Assembly: GCA_023400235.1 (NCBI GenBank)
Contig: JAEXFI010000043.1
Span: 1 to 64,000, forward strand
Reading direction: 5' to 3'
Origin: Bacillota bacterium
GTDB lineage: Bacteria > Bacillota > Clostridia > Acetivibrionales > DSM-1351
Length of the DNA: 64,000 nt
In this document: one piece after another, positions 1 through 8,609 of the stretch
Layout of the letters: every line of letters starts with the position of its first letter
Numbering within the stretch: position 1 is the stretch's first letter
Program-made: the position numbers and the translations under genes
Notes under the pieces: generated by a model
Databases searched by the model: none
What the model was told of the DNA's origin: nothing
Seen by the model: the letters and a program-made list of their open reading frames with translations, nothing else

Positions 1-124
1 ATGTATCTTTCAAGCTAACCTCTCATCTACGCGCCCAGCGCGTACACAAATAGTAATGAAAGGCACGCAGTGGCTTTCGCTGCTTGAAAGTCACTTTGAT
101 ACACAACATGTATCTTTCAAGCTA
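1..124 (-). repeat. Structured intergenic repeat, copy 1
   Basis: Two direct copies of ATGTATCTTTCAAGCTA lie at 1-17 and 108-124. Between them is a perfect 7-bp hairpin (28-34 with 38-44, TACGCGC/GCGCGTA), then CACAAATAGTAATGAAAG at 45-62, then a second hairpin GAAAGGCAC/GTGGCTTTC (58-66 with 70-78, one mismatch). Read on the minus strand the order is GAAAGATACATG, second hairpin, CTATTTGTG, GC hairpin, GATGAGAGG. Related copies lie at 6199-6254 and 27510-27552. The left end may continue outside the window. Confidence 0.7.
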
Positions 125-515
125 TTCCTACGAGGATTACAGTCAGTAGAAACTTTACATAATAGAACAACTTAAAGAATTGCATAACCTAGACTTTTGA
201 AAGCTTTCAATGTAAGTTTGTATCCAATCTATGTTTTTATATTAGCATACAAACCTTCCAAGTTGAATGACTCAATCTTCTGATTTCTTATCCAAAACTG
301 TTATACTTGCATAAAAATATATTCAATTTATTTTGGAATTTGTAGAAATAGCACTAAAAAATACAAATGATAGAATTAGAGACTGTAAGAATAAGCTGTG
401 GATATAGCATTCTAACAGTCTCTAATGTTCTTCCTGATTGTTCTATGTTGGTTTTATGGAGGATTTTATGCTTACCATGAATATGGCTTTTTTCAATAGA
501 TTCCGTATTTTATGT
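125..515. other. Non-coding spacer left of the first sensor kinase
   Basis: No convincing gene is seen. The stretch is AT-rich and holds a perfect 14-bp palindrome TTGAAAGCTTTCAA (197-210), a loose inverted repeat GTTTGTAT/ATACAAAC around 215-253, and the hairpin listed at 375-426. The palindrome is the sort of sequence bound by a dimeric repressor, but the gene it might serve would lie off the left edge. Confidence 0.4.
375..426 (-). terminator. Hairpin after the sensor kinase gene
   Basis: ATTAGAGACTGT at 375-386 pairs perfectly with 415-426, and the stem extends inward by a further AGAAT/ATTCT after one mismatch. It lies about 90 bases beyond the stop of the leftward kinase gene. On the minus strand the U-rich run follows only after about 15 bases, so it is a weak intrinsic terminator or an mRNA 3' end structure. 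Confidence 0.45.
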
Positions 516-2324
516 TTACTCCTGCTGCATGTGTTTTATTGGCAGCGAGAGGGTGACAGTAGTACCCATATTCAGTTCTGAGCTTATCACAAGGCCACAG
601 TCCTCCCCTCCGAACAGCTTAAGTCTTTCATCTACGTTTCCAAGCCCATAGCCCTTTGTCTTGCTGTTATCTTGACTAAAAATCCTTTCTATCTGCTCCT
701 GGCTCATTCCGTGACCATTATCCTTAATAATAATTACCAATTTGCCATTTTCCTCTTTTGCAGCAATGACAAGCCGTCCGTCGTGTTCCTGCTTGTGCAG
801 GATTCCGTGATTCAGAGCATTTTCTACTAATGGCTGCAGAGACAATTTAGGAATAAGACACTCCATGAGATCGGCATCTATAATAATATCTATGGTGGAG
901 ATATTACTGAATCTTTTTTGCATGATTCCAATATAAGCCTCAATCAGCTCCAATTCATCATGAAGAGTGACAACATCCCTCCCCTTGCTCAAGCTCAGGC
1001 GGAAATACTTTGAAAATGCGTTAATCATCCATATACCGTCTTTCTTATGATCCTCCAATATCATCCACTTAATGGAATCCAGGGTATTATAAAGGAAATG
1101 AGGATTTATTTGTGCCTGTAAAGCTTTTAACTGGTAATCCCTGGCCTTCAGCTTGGCTTCATATGATTCTTCCATCAACCTTTTAATAGTAACAACCAGG
1201 TGATTGGCATTGTTCTCCAATAATGCAAGAGATTTATTATTTTTTATATCCTGTGACGTCATATTGTCAACCTGGTCTATGCCTTCATTATTCAGCACCA
1301 TGATAGCTGTATTGATCCGTTTAACGGTATTTTCAATAATACTGGAGTATATCAATATCAATGAAATTACAAAAACTACTACAACAGCTATAATCAGCAG
1401 AGCACGCATCACATCGAATGAAAAGACATCCGAACCATAAACAGCAGAAGCTGGTAGTCGCATAACAAGATACCAATCTGTCGTACTCAACTTGGAATAT
1501 GCCACAAGATCGGCATTCTGACTCATGCTTCCGCTCATATGCCCCGTCTTATTCATCAGCACGGTGCTGAGTTCAGCATCAGACAGTCCTTTTTTATTAA
1601 TCAGGTTTGAATCCGGATGGGATATTATCACTCCGTCCGTGTCTACCAGGTAAATCTCCTCATCAATGCTGATACCTGCCGAAAATATCTTGCTAAGCTT
1701 GGTCTCTTCAATATCTAGTTGCAGTACACTTGCGATTTCATCATAATTGGTTTTACTGGAAATTGTCATCCGACAGGAAATTATATTTGTCAAGCCTCTG
1801 CCCTCATAAATTCGTGCCCCATAGGTTCTCAGCCAAAGAACACCTCGTTTGTAGGTTGCACTGGTTTGCTCTGAAAGTTCCGGCAGAGAGTAGAAGGTTT
1901 CCTGCTGATTTGCATAAATTTTACCGGAGGGCACATACAAGCGTATCTTACTGATCATATGTTTTCCTTCATAAGCTGAGACCAGAGATTTCAGCTCATC
2001 ATATTCTTCAAGCTGTGTTTCAACATCGGTACTACCGCTTCTGATATAAGGATAAGCTGTACTGAGAATAGAAAGGGCATTCTCGGAAATTTGTTCAAAA
2101 CGGTAATCCAGATTGTTCTTTATCTGGCTGATTGCTAATTGCATATTGTTTGAAAGCTCATTCTCAATGATATTTGCCGAATGGACGGAATAAAAGTATA
2201 CAATAAGTGCAAGAGGTATAATCACACTAAAAGCAAAAAGAGCTATTGCTCTTTTTGATAGGCGCATATTACCGCCATATAAAATCCGACTGGAAATTTT
2301 CTCACGCAGCTTAATTCGATTCAT
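516..2324 (-). CDS. YesM-type sensor histidine kinase
   Basis: Membrane sensor kinase of the YesM/LytS class, expected to sense an extracellular ligand, usually a carbohydrate, and phosphorylate the response regulator encoded just upstream. After a short basic N-terminus come TM1 (about residues 22-45), a 250-residue extracellular region of dCache appearance, TM2 (about 305-330), a linker, the His_kinase domain with INPHFLYNTLDS (phosphoryl His near 409), and an HATPase with N-box PLVENALNHG and G boxes DNGHGM and GYGLGNV. I chose ATG at 2324 (MNRIKLRE) because GGGAAGG lies 8 bases before it; a longer reading would need a TTG start. The regulator stops 39 bases upstream, so the two form one operon. 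The ligand is unknown. Confidence 0.9.
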   Translation of the reverse strand: MNRIKLREKISSRILYGGNMRLSKRAIALFAFSVIIPLALIVYFYSVHSANIIENELSNNMQLAISQIKNNLDYRFEQISENALSILSTAYPYIRSGSTDVETQLEEYDELKSLVSAYEGKHMISKIRLYVPSGKIYANQQETFYSLPELSEQTSATYKRGVLWLRTYGARIYEGRGLTNIISCRMTISSKTNYDEIASVLQLDIEETKLSKIFSAGISIDEEIYLVDTDGVIISHPDSNLINKKGLSDAELSTVLMNKTGHMSGSMSQNADLVAYSKLSTTDWYLVMRLPASAVYGSDVFSFDVMRALLIIAVVVVFVISLILIYSSIIENTVKRINTAIMVLNNEGIDQVDNMTSQDIKNNKSLALLENNANHLVVTIKRLMEESYEAKLKARDYQLKALQAQINPHFLYNTLDSIKWMILEDHKKDGIWMINAFSKYFRLSLSKGRDVVTLHDELELIEAYIGIMQKRFSNISTIDIIIDADLMECLIPKLSLQPLVENALNHGILHKQEHDGRLVIAAKEENGKLVIIIKDNGHGMSQEQIERIFSQDNSKTKGYGLGNVDERLKLFGGEDCGLVISSELNMGTTVTLSLPIKHMQQE

Positions 2325-2363
2325 AGACATTTCCTTCCCATACACCGATTTATTATGCAAATA

Positions 2364-3983
2364 TTATATTTCTGAAGAGGATATGGCAATATTCCTGTAT
2401 TCGCTGGGCGAGATTCCTGTGTATTTCTTAAACAGGCGGGAAAAATAGCTTGGTGACAAATAGCCGACCTCATAACAAACATCATATAGTTTAATATACG
2501 GATCTGATAAAAGCTTCTTGGCTTTCTCAAGCCGGGTCAGAGTCAGATAATCATTTATTGTAGTACCGGTGACTTGTTTAAACAACACGCACAAATACGT
2601 GGGTGTCAAGTAGACATCCTTTGCCAGTGTGCTTATTGATATCTGCTCCTTAAAGCGTTCTTCAATTGTTTTCCGCACCTGACTGATGATAGTATGGGAA
2701 TAGGTTTTGCTCATGCTGCTCATGAGGGTTGCCACCTCAAAATACAGCTTTTGAATCAGAACACACTGTTCTTCAAAATCCCCACAGCACAGGAATTTAT
2801 CCAAAATTCTGCGCTGATTGGAATAATCACTCTTTTTGTTTATCTTTATATCTGTTACAATTCGCGTGGGAAGCAGCAGTAAGAAAATCATCAGATTCTG
2901 CTCTTCATCATGCAAAAAATTTTCCCTTATTATACTAAAAAGCTCTTCAAGCACCTTTGATACCTGCTGGGTGTTTCCGCTGCTCAAGCATTCCTGCAGG
3001 CTCTTTTCTGCGTTTTCCTTATATTCCTTCAGGCTTTCATCCATTTCATATTTATCAACGGAAATAGCAAGAGCATCGTCCAGCAGGTATCTTTTGCTTA
3101 TAGCATTGGATGCATTTTCATAGGAGGTTTTTATATTTTCAAGCCCCTTAAATCTGTCACTGATACCAATGGATACCGGGAGCCCCATGCCATCCTTGAG
3201 ACGCTTATTAAGACTTTCAGAAACCTCAAGAAGAGTTTCCTCATATTCATCTTCCGGCAGAGACAGAATCATCACATATTCACCTTGTTTATTTTCAAAG
3301 CAAATGGTATCACTATACTGTTTTCCCACCTCTGTACATTCGTTTTGTATCTGCAGGGACAAAAGCTGGCGCTCACGTTCCGACAAGACATGAAAGGTGC
3401 TGTAAACCCGCTGTATCTGCACTACCAGTACACAGTAGTGCATTTCATCATTAAGCGGAATGTTCAAAAATGCTATACGTTCTTTCATTATAATCGGATT
3501 TTCAAAATCATCCCGAATCATGGTGATAAAAAAACGCTCCTGCAGAAGCGGAAAGCTCTGATTCAAGAGATTTTCCATATCAGCCAGGGTTTTCTTACTC
3601 TGATTCTCTGTATTCATAATATTGACCACACGGCTGACAGTCTCGTCAAGCTCATCCAAATCAATGGATTTTAGTATATAGTCCACAGCCTCTACTTTAA
3701 GTGCCTTTTTCAGGTAGATTACATCATCATGGCCGCTGATGAATATTATCTTTATATCCGGGTAAAGCTCCCTTATGTTCTTTGCCAGGGTTATTCCGTC
3801 CATGTAGGGCATAAGCACATCAGTAAGCACCAGGTCTATGTGATTTTCCTTCACAAACTGAAATGCCTTCTGTCCGTCAGAAAGATCGGCAACTATTTCA
3901 ATATTGTGGGTTCTCCAGTCAAAGTGTTTTCTTAAGCCCTGGCGTACCAAATCTTCATCATCAACAATAATAGCTTTATACAT
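2364..3983 (-). CDS. YesN-type response regulator, AraC family
   Basis: Cytoplasmic DNA-binding partner of the kinase that follows it. The N-terminal receiver has the acidic pair in IIVDDED and phospho-acceptor Asp in LVLTDVLMPYMDG (near residue 54). A long middle region of about 280 residues without clear motifs is typical of YesN. The C-terminal hundred residues are an AraC HTH pair ending with GYLSPSYFSRLFKKYTGISPSEYR. Start: ATG at 3983 (MYKAIIVDD) or ATG four codons earlier at 3995; a very G-rich Shine-Dalgarno (AGGTGGGGGG) sits just before the latter, so either is possible. It is divergent from the FAD oxidoreductase operon across about 770 bases and could regulate it, which is inference. 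Confidence 0.9.
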   Translation of the reverse strand: MYKAIIVDDEDLVRQGLRKHFDWRTHNIEIVADLSDGQKAFQFVKENHIDLVLTDVLMPYMDGITLAKNIRELYPDIKIIFISGHDDVIYLKKALKVEAVDYILKSIDLDELDETVSRVVNIMNTENQSKKTLADMENLLNQSFPLLQERFFITMIRDDFENPIIMKERIAFLNIPLNDEMHYCVLVVQIQRVYSTFHVLSERERQLLSLQIQNECTEVGKQYSDTICFENKQGEYVMILSLPEDEYEETLLEVSESLNKRLKDGMGLPVSIGISDRFKGLENIKTSYENASNAISKRYLLDDALAISVDKYEMDESLKEYKENAEKSLQECLSSGNTQQVSKVLEELFSIIRENFLHDEEQNLMIFLLLLPTRIVTDIKINKKSDYSNQRRILDKFLCCGDFEEQCVLIQKLYFEVATLMSSMSKTYSHTIISQVRKTIEERFKEQISISTLAKDVYLTPTYLCVLFKQVTGTTINDYLTLTRLEKAKKLLSDPYIKLYDVCYEVGYLSPSYFSRLFKKYTGISPSEYRNIAISSSEI

Positions 3984-4753
3984 AATTATTTCCATGCCCC
4001 CCACCTGGCACATAACTCCATGAAAATCACGGCATGGAATCGGTGCCACATTATTATTTGCCTCGAAATTTGTTTAACACTTTTCCCCGTCTGACAAAAT
4101 CTAGTATTCGAATTATACGTCATAATATATCGTAATGAGTCCTGTATTAATTTGCATATCCCTTATAAATTCTATGCCCTGAAATGGGATAGCTATCATA
4201 GAAGCTGTGCTTTGCCTGTTGCATACATGCGATGATTTGAAATTATATGTCAAGTATAACACATGAGATTACTGCCCAACAATATTATATATTACGATAT
4301 GTATAACTTTGTTTAGCTTTAGTGTGCAAATTCCGGAGGGTTATGGCATAAACCGGTATATTTTCCATAATATATGCCGGGATAAAATATGGAGTAATGT
4401 ACTATTTGTTTGAAAACTATCACTATTCTTCACTCATTTTAATGTTCTGTTGACTTGAAAATACTACATGCTATATTAAAAGTAAGCGCTAAGCCTGTAT
4501 GCCACAAAAGGACGGCTATAAATGCTTCTACCCAGTTTTTTATTGCAATAATCCCTCAAATACTATGTTATTTAATTTGTTAACATAAATATTCAGATTT
4601 TCAGGAGGCTGGAAGCAGTTATTAAGGATTGACACTCTGAAACTATTTTCAACAATATTTTAAAACAATAATCTGCAAGAATATGTATTCTGATATTCTG
4701 CTGTTATTGTAGTTTAATAAAACATAAAACTATATAATTGAAGGAGAAAAGCT
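3984..4753. other. Long divergent regulatory region
   Basis: About 770 bases between the leftward two-component genes and the rightward oxidoreductase, with no plausible gene. It is AT-rich and carries the promoter and palindrome listed at 4450-4493. A second weaker rightward promoter-like pair is TTGACA at 4629-4634 followed after about 18 bases by CAATAT. The leader from the main promoter to the first ATG would be about 270 bases, long enough to carry regulation, but I see no known riboswitch core in it. Confidence 0.5.
4450..4493 (+). promoter_or_regulatory. Sigma-A promoter with LacI-type palindrome
   Basis: TTGACT at 4450-4455 and TATATT at 4472-4477 are separated by 16 bases. Immediately downstream, over the expected start site, is GTAAGCGCTAAG (4482-4493) with the AGCGCT core typical of LacI-family and catabolite-type operators. 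A repressor bound there would block initiation of the oxidoreductase/epimerase operon. No LacI-family gene lies in the window, so the regulator would be encoded elsewhere. Confidence 0.55.
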
Positions 4754-6127
4754 ATGAAGACCCTCCAAAAAAAATATGACGTGGTTGTTATTGGTGGTGG
4801 CCCAGGAGGTATCCCTGCGGCAATCTCAGCAAGTAGAAATGGTGCAAAAGTACTTCTGGTGGAAAAAAACGGATATCTGGGCGGTAATTTAACCATAGGC
4901 TTACCTTTGCTGGGTTATCTGGACAAAGACGGTAAACCTGTAACTGCAGGTATTGCACAGGAACTTGTTGATGAACTGATAAAACGTAATGCCTGTACAG
5001 CTCATTACCCATGCCCGATGCACAATTCCGTGACTCTTTACGATCATGAGATTTTTAAAATTGTCGCATTTGAAATGTGTCTCAACGCTGGCGTAGAAAT
5101 ACTGCTTAATACTGAAATAATACATGCCAACGTAGATAACGGCAGGCTTAAAACCGTCACGTTATTTGGAAAGGGTTATCATATTATTGTTGAGGCCGCT
5201 GTCTTTGTAGATGCCAGCGGAGATGGTGATATGGGGTATATGGCCGGCGCTTCCTACAACATGGGTCAAAAGGATACCGGTGCATTACAGCCGCCTACTC
5301 TTATGTTTACCTTGGGTAATGTTAATACCGACAAAACAATAGAATTCATCGCAGGTGATCCTGAACAGATGCGTTTATGCAATACCATCGAGTGTGACTT
5401 TGACAAGTACAACGCTGATTTTTTCCGTTCAAACCCCCACCATGTCATGGTGGGTTTGCGTAAACTCTTCCTGGAGCTTAAAGCAAAAGGCGAATTGCCG
5501 GTTGACCGGGATACCCTTATCTACATCAAAAGCCTGATTCCTGGAGAGGTACACATTAATTCCACCCGGCACCTGGGAGTAAACGGCAGCGATGTACTGG
5601 ATTTAACCCGTTGTGAGATTGAGGGACATTTACAGATACCAAAGCTGGTGGAAACACTCAAAAAGTATGTTCCAGGATTTGAAAACTGCTATATAACTCA
5701 GATATATCCTTCCATGGGTATACGTGAAACCCGCCGTTTTGCGGGGCTCTGTGAATTGACAGAGGATAAGATAATGGTGGGCCACGTGCCGGAAGATACG
5801 GTAGCACTGGGTTCTTACATCATTGACATACATGAGGGCAACGGTGCTGGTACTATTGTCAAGCGCATAAAGCCATACGGCATTCCATACGGCTGTACAG
5901 TGAGCAAGGATATTGACAATCTCATGTTCAGCGGCAGATGTGCTTCTCTGGATGCAGTAGTCATGAGCTCCGCAAGAGTTATGCCAACCTGCATGGCCAT
6001 AGGTGAGGCAGCTGGTGTAGGTGCTGCGCTGGCAGTCCAGCAGGAAATCCTTCCCGCTCAGGTGGATGTAAAGGAAGTTCGTAACATACTTCGAAATAGC
6101 AACGTAATACTTGAGCCGGCTAAATAA
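4754..6127 (+). CDS. FAD-dependent oxidoreductase (FAD_oxidored family)
   Basis: Flavoprotein of 457 residues. The N-terminal Rossmann motif is VVIGGGPGGIPAA (about 12-24) followed by the acidic VEKNGYLGGN; the second dinucleotide region is VFVDASGDGDMGYMAG (about 155-170), and the C-terminal part has GRCASLDAVVMSSARVMPTC, a pattern of the PF12831 family that includes proteins linked to polysaccharide and cyclitol breakdown. No signal peptide, so cytoplasmic. AAGGAG lies 7 bases before the ATG. It is the first gene of an operon with the ketose 3-epimerase 140 bases downstream, suggesting oxidation of a sugar or glycoside handled in the same pathway; the actual substrate cannot be read from sequence. 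Confidence 0.8.
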   Translation: MKTLQKKYDVVVIGGGPGGIPAAISASRNGAKVLLVEKNGYLGGNLTIGLPLLGYLDKDGKPVTAGIAQELVDELIKRNACTAHYPCPMHNSVTLYDHEIFKIVAFEMCLNAGVEILLNTEIIHANVDNGRLKTVTLFGKGYHIIVEAAVFVDASGDGDMGYMAGASYNMGQKDTGALQPPTLMFTLGNVNTDKTIEFIAGDPEQMRLCNTIECDFDKYNADFFRSNPHHVMVGLRKLFLELKAKGELPVDRDTLIYIKSLIPGEVHINSTRHLGVNGSDVLDLTRCEIEGHLQIPKLVETLKKYVPGFENCYITQIYPSMGIRETRRFAGLCELTEDKIMVGHVPEDTVALGSYIIDIHEGNGAGTIVKRIKPYGIPYGCTVSKDIDNLMFSGRCASLDAVVMSSARVMPTCMAIGEAAGVGAALAVQQEILPAQVDVKEVRNILRNSNVILEPAK

Positions 6128-6198
6128 GACAGGTATGTATCAGAGGAGTTAGTTTTCAGCTATGTGGCCAAAACCTTTGCCTTTAAGAAGGGCCGGCG

Positions 6199-6254
6199 TG
6201 AAAGATACATGCGGTGTCTTTCATTACTATTTGTGCCGCCAGCGACAGCGGCGG
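6199..6254 (+). repeat. Structured intergenic repeat, copy 2
   Basis: In the oxidoreductase-epimerase gap. In order: GAAAGATACATG (6200-6211), an imperfect hairpin closing with TCTTTC, then TTACTATTTGTG (6224-6235), a GC stem CCGCC/GGCGG (6236-6240 with 6250-6254), and AATGGAGATT carrying the ribosome site of the epimerase. It matches copy 1 (minus strand) in the boxes and in hairpin positions while the stem bases differ. Confidence 0.65.
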
Positions 6255-6267
6255 AATGGAGATTAAT

Positions 6268-7149
6268 ATGAAACATGGTATTTATTATGCATATTGGGAG
6301 CAAGAATGGGAAGCTGACTACAAATATTATATAGAGAAGGCTGCAAGGCTCGGCTTTGATATCCTTGAAATAGCCGCCTCACCTATACCGTTTTACAGTA
6401 ATAAGCAGCTTGATGAACTAAGAGCCTGTGCCAGAGGCAATGGAATTACTCTTACAGTGGGGCATGGCCCCGGTGCAGATCAAAACCTGTCTTCTGCCCA
6501 TCCTGAAATCCACAAAAATGCCATAGCCTTTTATACCGATTTGCTCCAGCGTCTCTACAAGCTGGATGTGCATTTGATAGGCGGAGCCTTATATTCCTAT
6601 TGGCCGGTTGATTATACAATGTCCATTGACAAAAAAGGAGATTGGGAACGCAGTGTAGTAGGTGTCCGTGAGGTAGCCAAGGTGGCTGAAGCCTGCGGAG
6701 TGGATTTCTGCCTTGAGGTTCTCAACAGATTCGAGAATTATTTGATTAACACCGCACAGGAGGGCGTGGACTTTGTAAAACAGGTTGGGCAAAGCAATGT
6801 AAAGGTAATGCTGGATACCTTCCACATGAATATCGAAGAAGATAGTATAGGTGGCGCAATCAGGACTGCCGGCCCTTACCTTGGACACCTGCACACCGGC
6901 GAATGTAACCGGAAAGTTCCCGGCAGGGGAAGAATCCCATGGAACGAGATTGGTGAGGCCCTGGCTGATATAGGTTATACCGGCAGCGTTGTTATGGAGC
7001 CCTTTGTAAGAATGGGCGGAACTGTCGGATCCAATATCAAGGTCTGGCGTGACATCAGCAACGGTGCAGATGAGGAAACGCTGGACAAGGAAGCACAGGC
7101 CGCCCTGGATTTTTCCAGATATATTCTGGGGAACCGCAAAAAATACTAA
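6268..7149 (+). CDS. dpe: D-psicose (D-allulose) 3-epimerase
   Basis: TIM-barrel enzyme of the D-tagatose/D-psicose 3-epimerase family, 293 residues, interconverting D-fructose and D-psicose and related ketoses at C3. I recognise the protein as a close relative of the characterised C. cellulolyticum enzyme; the opening MKHGIYYAYWEQEWEADYKY is the same. The metal ligands fall at the expected numbers: Glu150 (CLEVLNRFEN), Asp183 (MLDTFHMN), His209 (GHLHTGE) and Glu244 (VMEPF), with Glu156, His186 and Arg215 also present. The start at 6268 is set by GGAG 6 bases upstream and by the family N-terminus; an upstream in-frame extension runs through the repeat and is not coding. Its stop overlaps the convergent amidohydrolase stop by 4 bases. 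The in vivo substrate is not proven. Confidence 0.93.
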   Translation: MKHGIYYAYWEQEWEADYKYYIEKAARLGFDILEIAASPIPFYSNKQLDELRACARGNGITLTVGHGPGADQNLSSAHPEIHKNAIAFYTDLLQRLYKLDVHLIGGALYSYWPVDYTMSIDKKGDWERSVVGVREVAKVAEACGVDFCLEVLNRFENYLINTAQEGVDFVKQVGQSNVKVMLDTFHMNIEEDSIGGAIRTAGPYLGHLHTGECNRKVPGRGRIPWNEIGEALADIGYTGSVVMEPFVRMGGTVGSNIKVWRDISNGADEETLDKEAQAALDFSRYILGNRKKY

Positions 7150-7958
7150 TCCTGTAATTTTAAAAGACTTCTTGCATTCAGGCTATAAATGTGCTCTTTT
7201 ACTTTATCAGACAGCTCCAGCCGTTCAAACCGTTCAAGTTGCTCATCAATGCCCGCATAAGGCGTATCTGTGCCAAAAACAATATGCTCATAGCCGAAAG
7301 CTTCAACTGCATACTTAATATCACAGCCCTGGATTCTTCCGGAGCTTGAAGTGTCAAAATAGACATTTTTCAAGTTTACGCCGCTTTCACAGAAGAGGTC
7401 AATACCGGTCAGATGACCGATGATAAACACGGCGCTTTGGTTCTCCCTTATAAAGTGAAGCAGCTTCAGGACCTCTTTTTTAGAATATAAGTGAATGAAA
7501 ATAGGCAATTTGTTAAAAGTGGCAAGGTCGACCAGATTTTTAAATTCTCCGCCGTCAATCTTAAACGGATTCCATGCCTGATGCAGCTTGATGCCCTTGG
7601 GTTCATATGTACGGATACTGGTTTCCAGACTATTCATGTGCCCTGCATCCAGCGGGTTTACCCACAGAAACTGTATAATCAGTCCGGGCAGTTGTTTCTT
7701 CAATTCATAAACGAATTTATTTCCATCTCCGTTATTCTTAAAAAAACGGTTATAAGCCAGCCGGTTCAACCTGTTCATCATATAGATGCTGTCGGGCTTC
7801 TGCTTAAAAGGCAAGCCCGGCGGTTCCTTAAGCATTTTCATATTCTTGGGGCTGGTGCATAAAACGATCTTCTCAATATTGTACGTCAGGGCCATACGTT
7901 TTAATGATGCAACCGTACCATAATCGCCTGCTGCATGGGCGTGAATATCAATCAACAT
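7146..7958 (-). CDS. Metal-dependent amidohydrolase (Amidohydro_2 / TatD-like)
   Basis: TIM-barrel hydrolase of 270 residues. It opens with the metal-binding IDIHAHAAGD; later landmarks are PIFIHLYSKKE, FIIGHLTGIDLF and the terminal metal Asp in VFGTDTPYAGID. This is the amidohydrolase-2 layout (uracil-derivative or lactone hydrolases and decarboxylases); the fine substrate is not predictable. The ATG at 7958 follows AGGGGAGGGT at good spacing. It is convergent with the epimerase (4-base overlap of stop codons) and leads away from the CPBP/TetR pair, 27 bases downstream of the CPBP stop, so all three may be cotranscribed. Confidence 0.75.
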   Translation of the reverse strand: MLIDIHAHAAGDYGTVASLKRMALTYNIEKIVLCTSPKNMKMLKEPPGLPFKQKPDSIYMMNRLNRLAYNRFFKNNGDGNKFVYELKKQLPGLIIQFLWVNPLDAGHMNSLETSIRTYEPKGIKLHQAWNPFKIDGGEFKNLVDLATFNKLPIFIHLYSKKEVLKLLHFIRENQSAVFIIGHLTGIDLFCESGVNLKNVYFDTSSSGRIQGCDIKYAVEAFGYEHIVFGTDTPYAGIDEQLERFERLELSDKVKEHIYSLNARSLLKLQD

Positions 7959-7985
7959 AAAAACCCTCCCCTTACTGCCTTGTTA

Positions 7986-8609
7986 TCAGACTACAAATAA
8001 TACTATTGCCACTCCTACGGCATTGGCCAGAAAATGTGAGCTCCAGCAGGCCCAGACACTTTTTGTCTTCTCAAATATAATACCGTACAATATGCTGTCT
8101 ACAAAGATGAAAAACAAGTCGTAGAGCACAATATTAATCGCACCGGAAGAATAGTGGGCAATGGAAAAAAAGAATGAGGCTGCAGCAATGGCATAGGCCG
8201 GTCTTATCCAGGTGCTTATCCGGGCTTGCAGTACACCCCGGAAAACCACTTCCTCCGCCAATGACAAAATAAGCAGTTGTACAATCAGCAAGGGAAGTTT
8301 ATTAAAAATCAGTATGGGTTTGGTACGCTCTAAAACATGTATGTAAAAAGCCGGCATTACAAGCTTTGAAAGCAGTACTGCCACCACCCCGCTCACCACA
8401 GGCAATAAAATCAGCCAGCCTGCTTTTCTGAAACCCTCCAGCATGCTTTGAGGTACAATATCTGTATTCTCCGGCATATGATGCTTCTTTCTCCCTTCAA
8501 CAATCCAGAATGGAATCGCTATAAGCATAGCTATGGCAGGAATCCGTATAAGACACGACAAACATATGATAATAACCACACTTAATCCGATGATATTCTT
8601 CTTATTCAT
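7986..8609 (-). CDS. CPBP family intramembrane metalloprotease
   Basis: Membrane protein of 207 residues with about six hydrophobic segments. The three CPBP (Abi/CAAX protease) motifs are visible: EEVVFRG near residue 119, FFFSIAHYS near 148, and HFLANAVG near 193, which provide the Glu and His residues of the intramembrane active site. Members process prenylated or peptide substrates or give immunity to bacteriocins; the target here is unknown. The start overlaps the end of the TetR gene by 8 bases, with GGAGGCAAAAGCAA supplying the ribosome site inside that gene, so translation is probably coupled and TetR likely controls it. Confidence 0.85.
   Translation of the reverse strand: MNKKNIIGLSVVIIICLSCLIRIPAIAMLIAIPFWIVEGRKKHHMPENTDIVPQSMLEGFRKAGWLILLPVVSGVVAVLLSKLVMPAFYIHVLERTKPILIFNKLPLLIVQLLILSLAEEVVFRGVLQARISTWIRPAYAIAAASFFFSIAHYSSGAINIVLYDLFFIFVDSILYGIIFEKTKSVWACWSSHFLANAVGVAIVLFVV

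Noticed and set aside
4030..4060. Additional copy of the structured repeat upstream of the YesN gene
   Set aside because: Only a loose similarity to the CAAATAGTAATG box, without the GC hairpin or the ATACATG box.
4482..4753. Riboswitch in the long leader of the oxidoreductase operon
   Set aside because: Length is suggestive but I could not find a conserved riboswitch core or a terminator/antiterminator pair.
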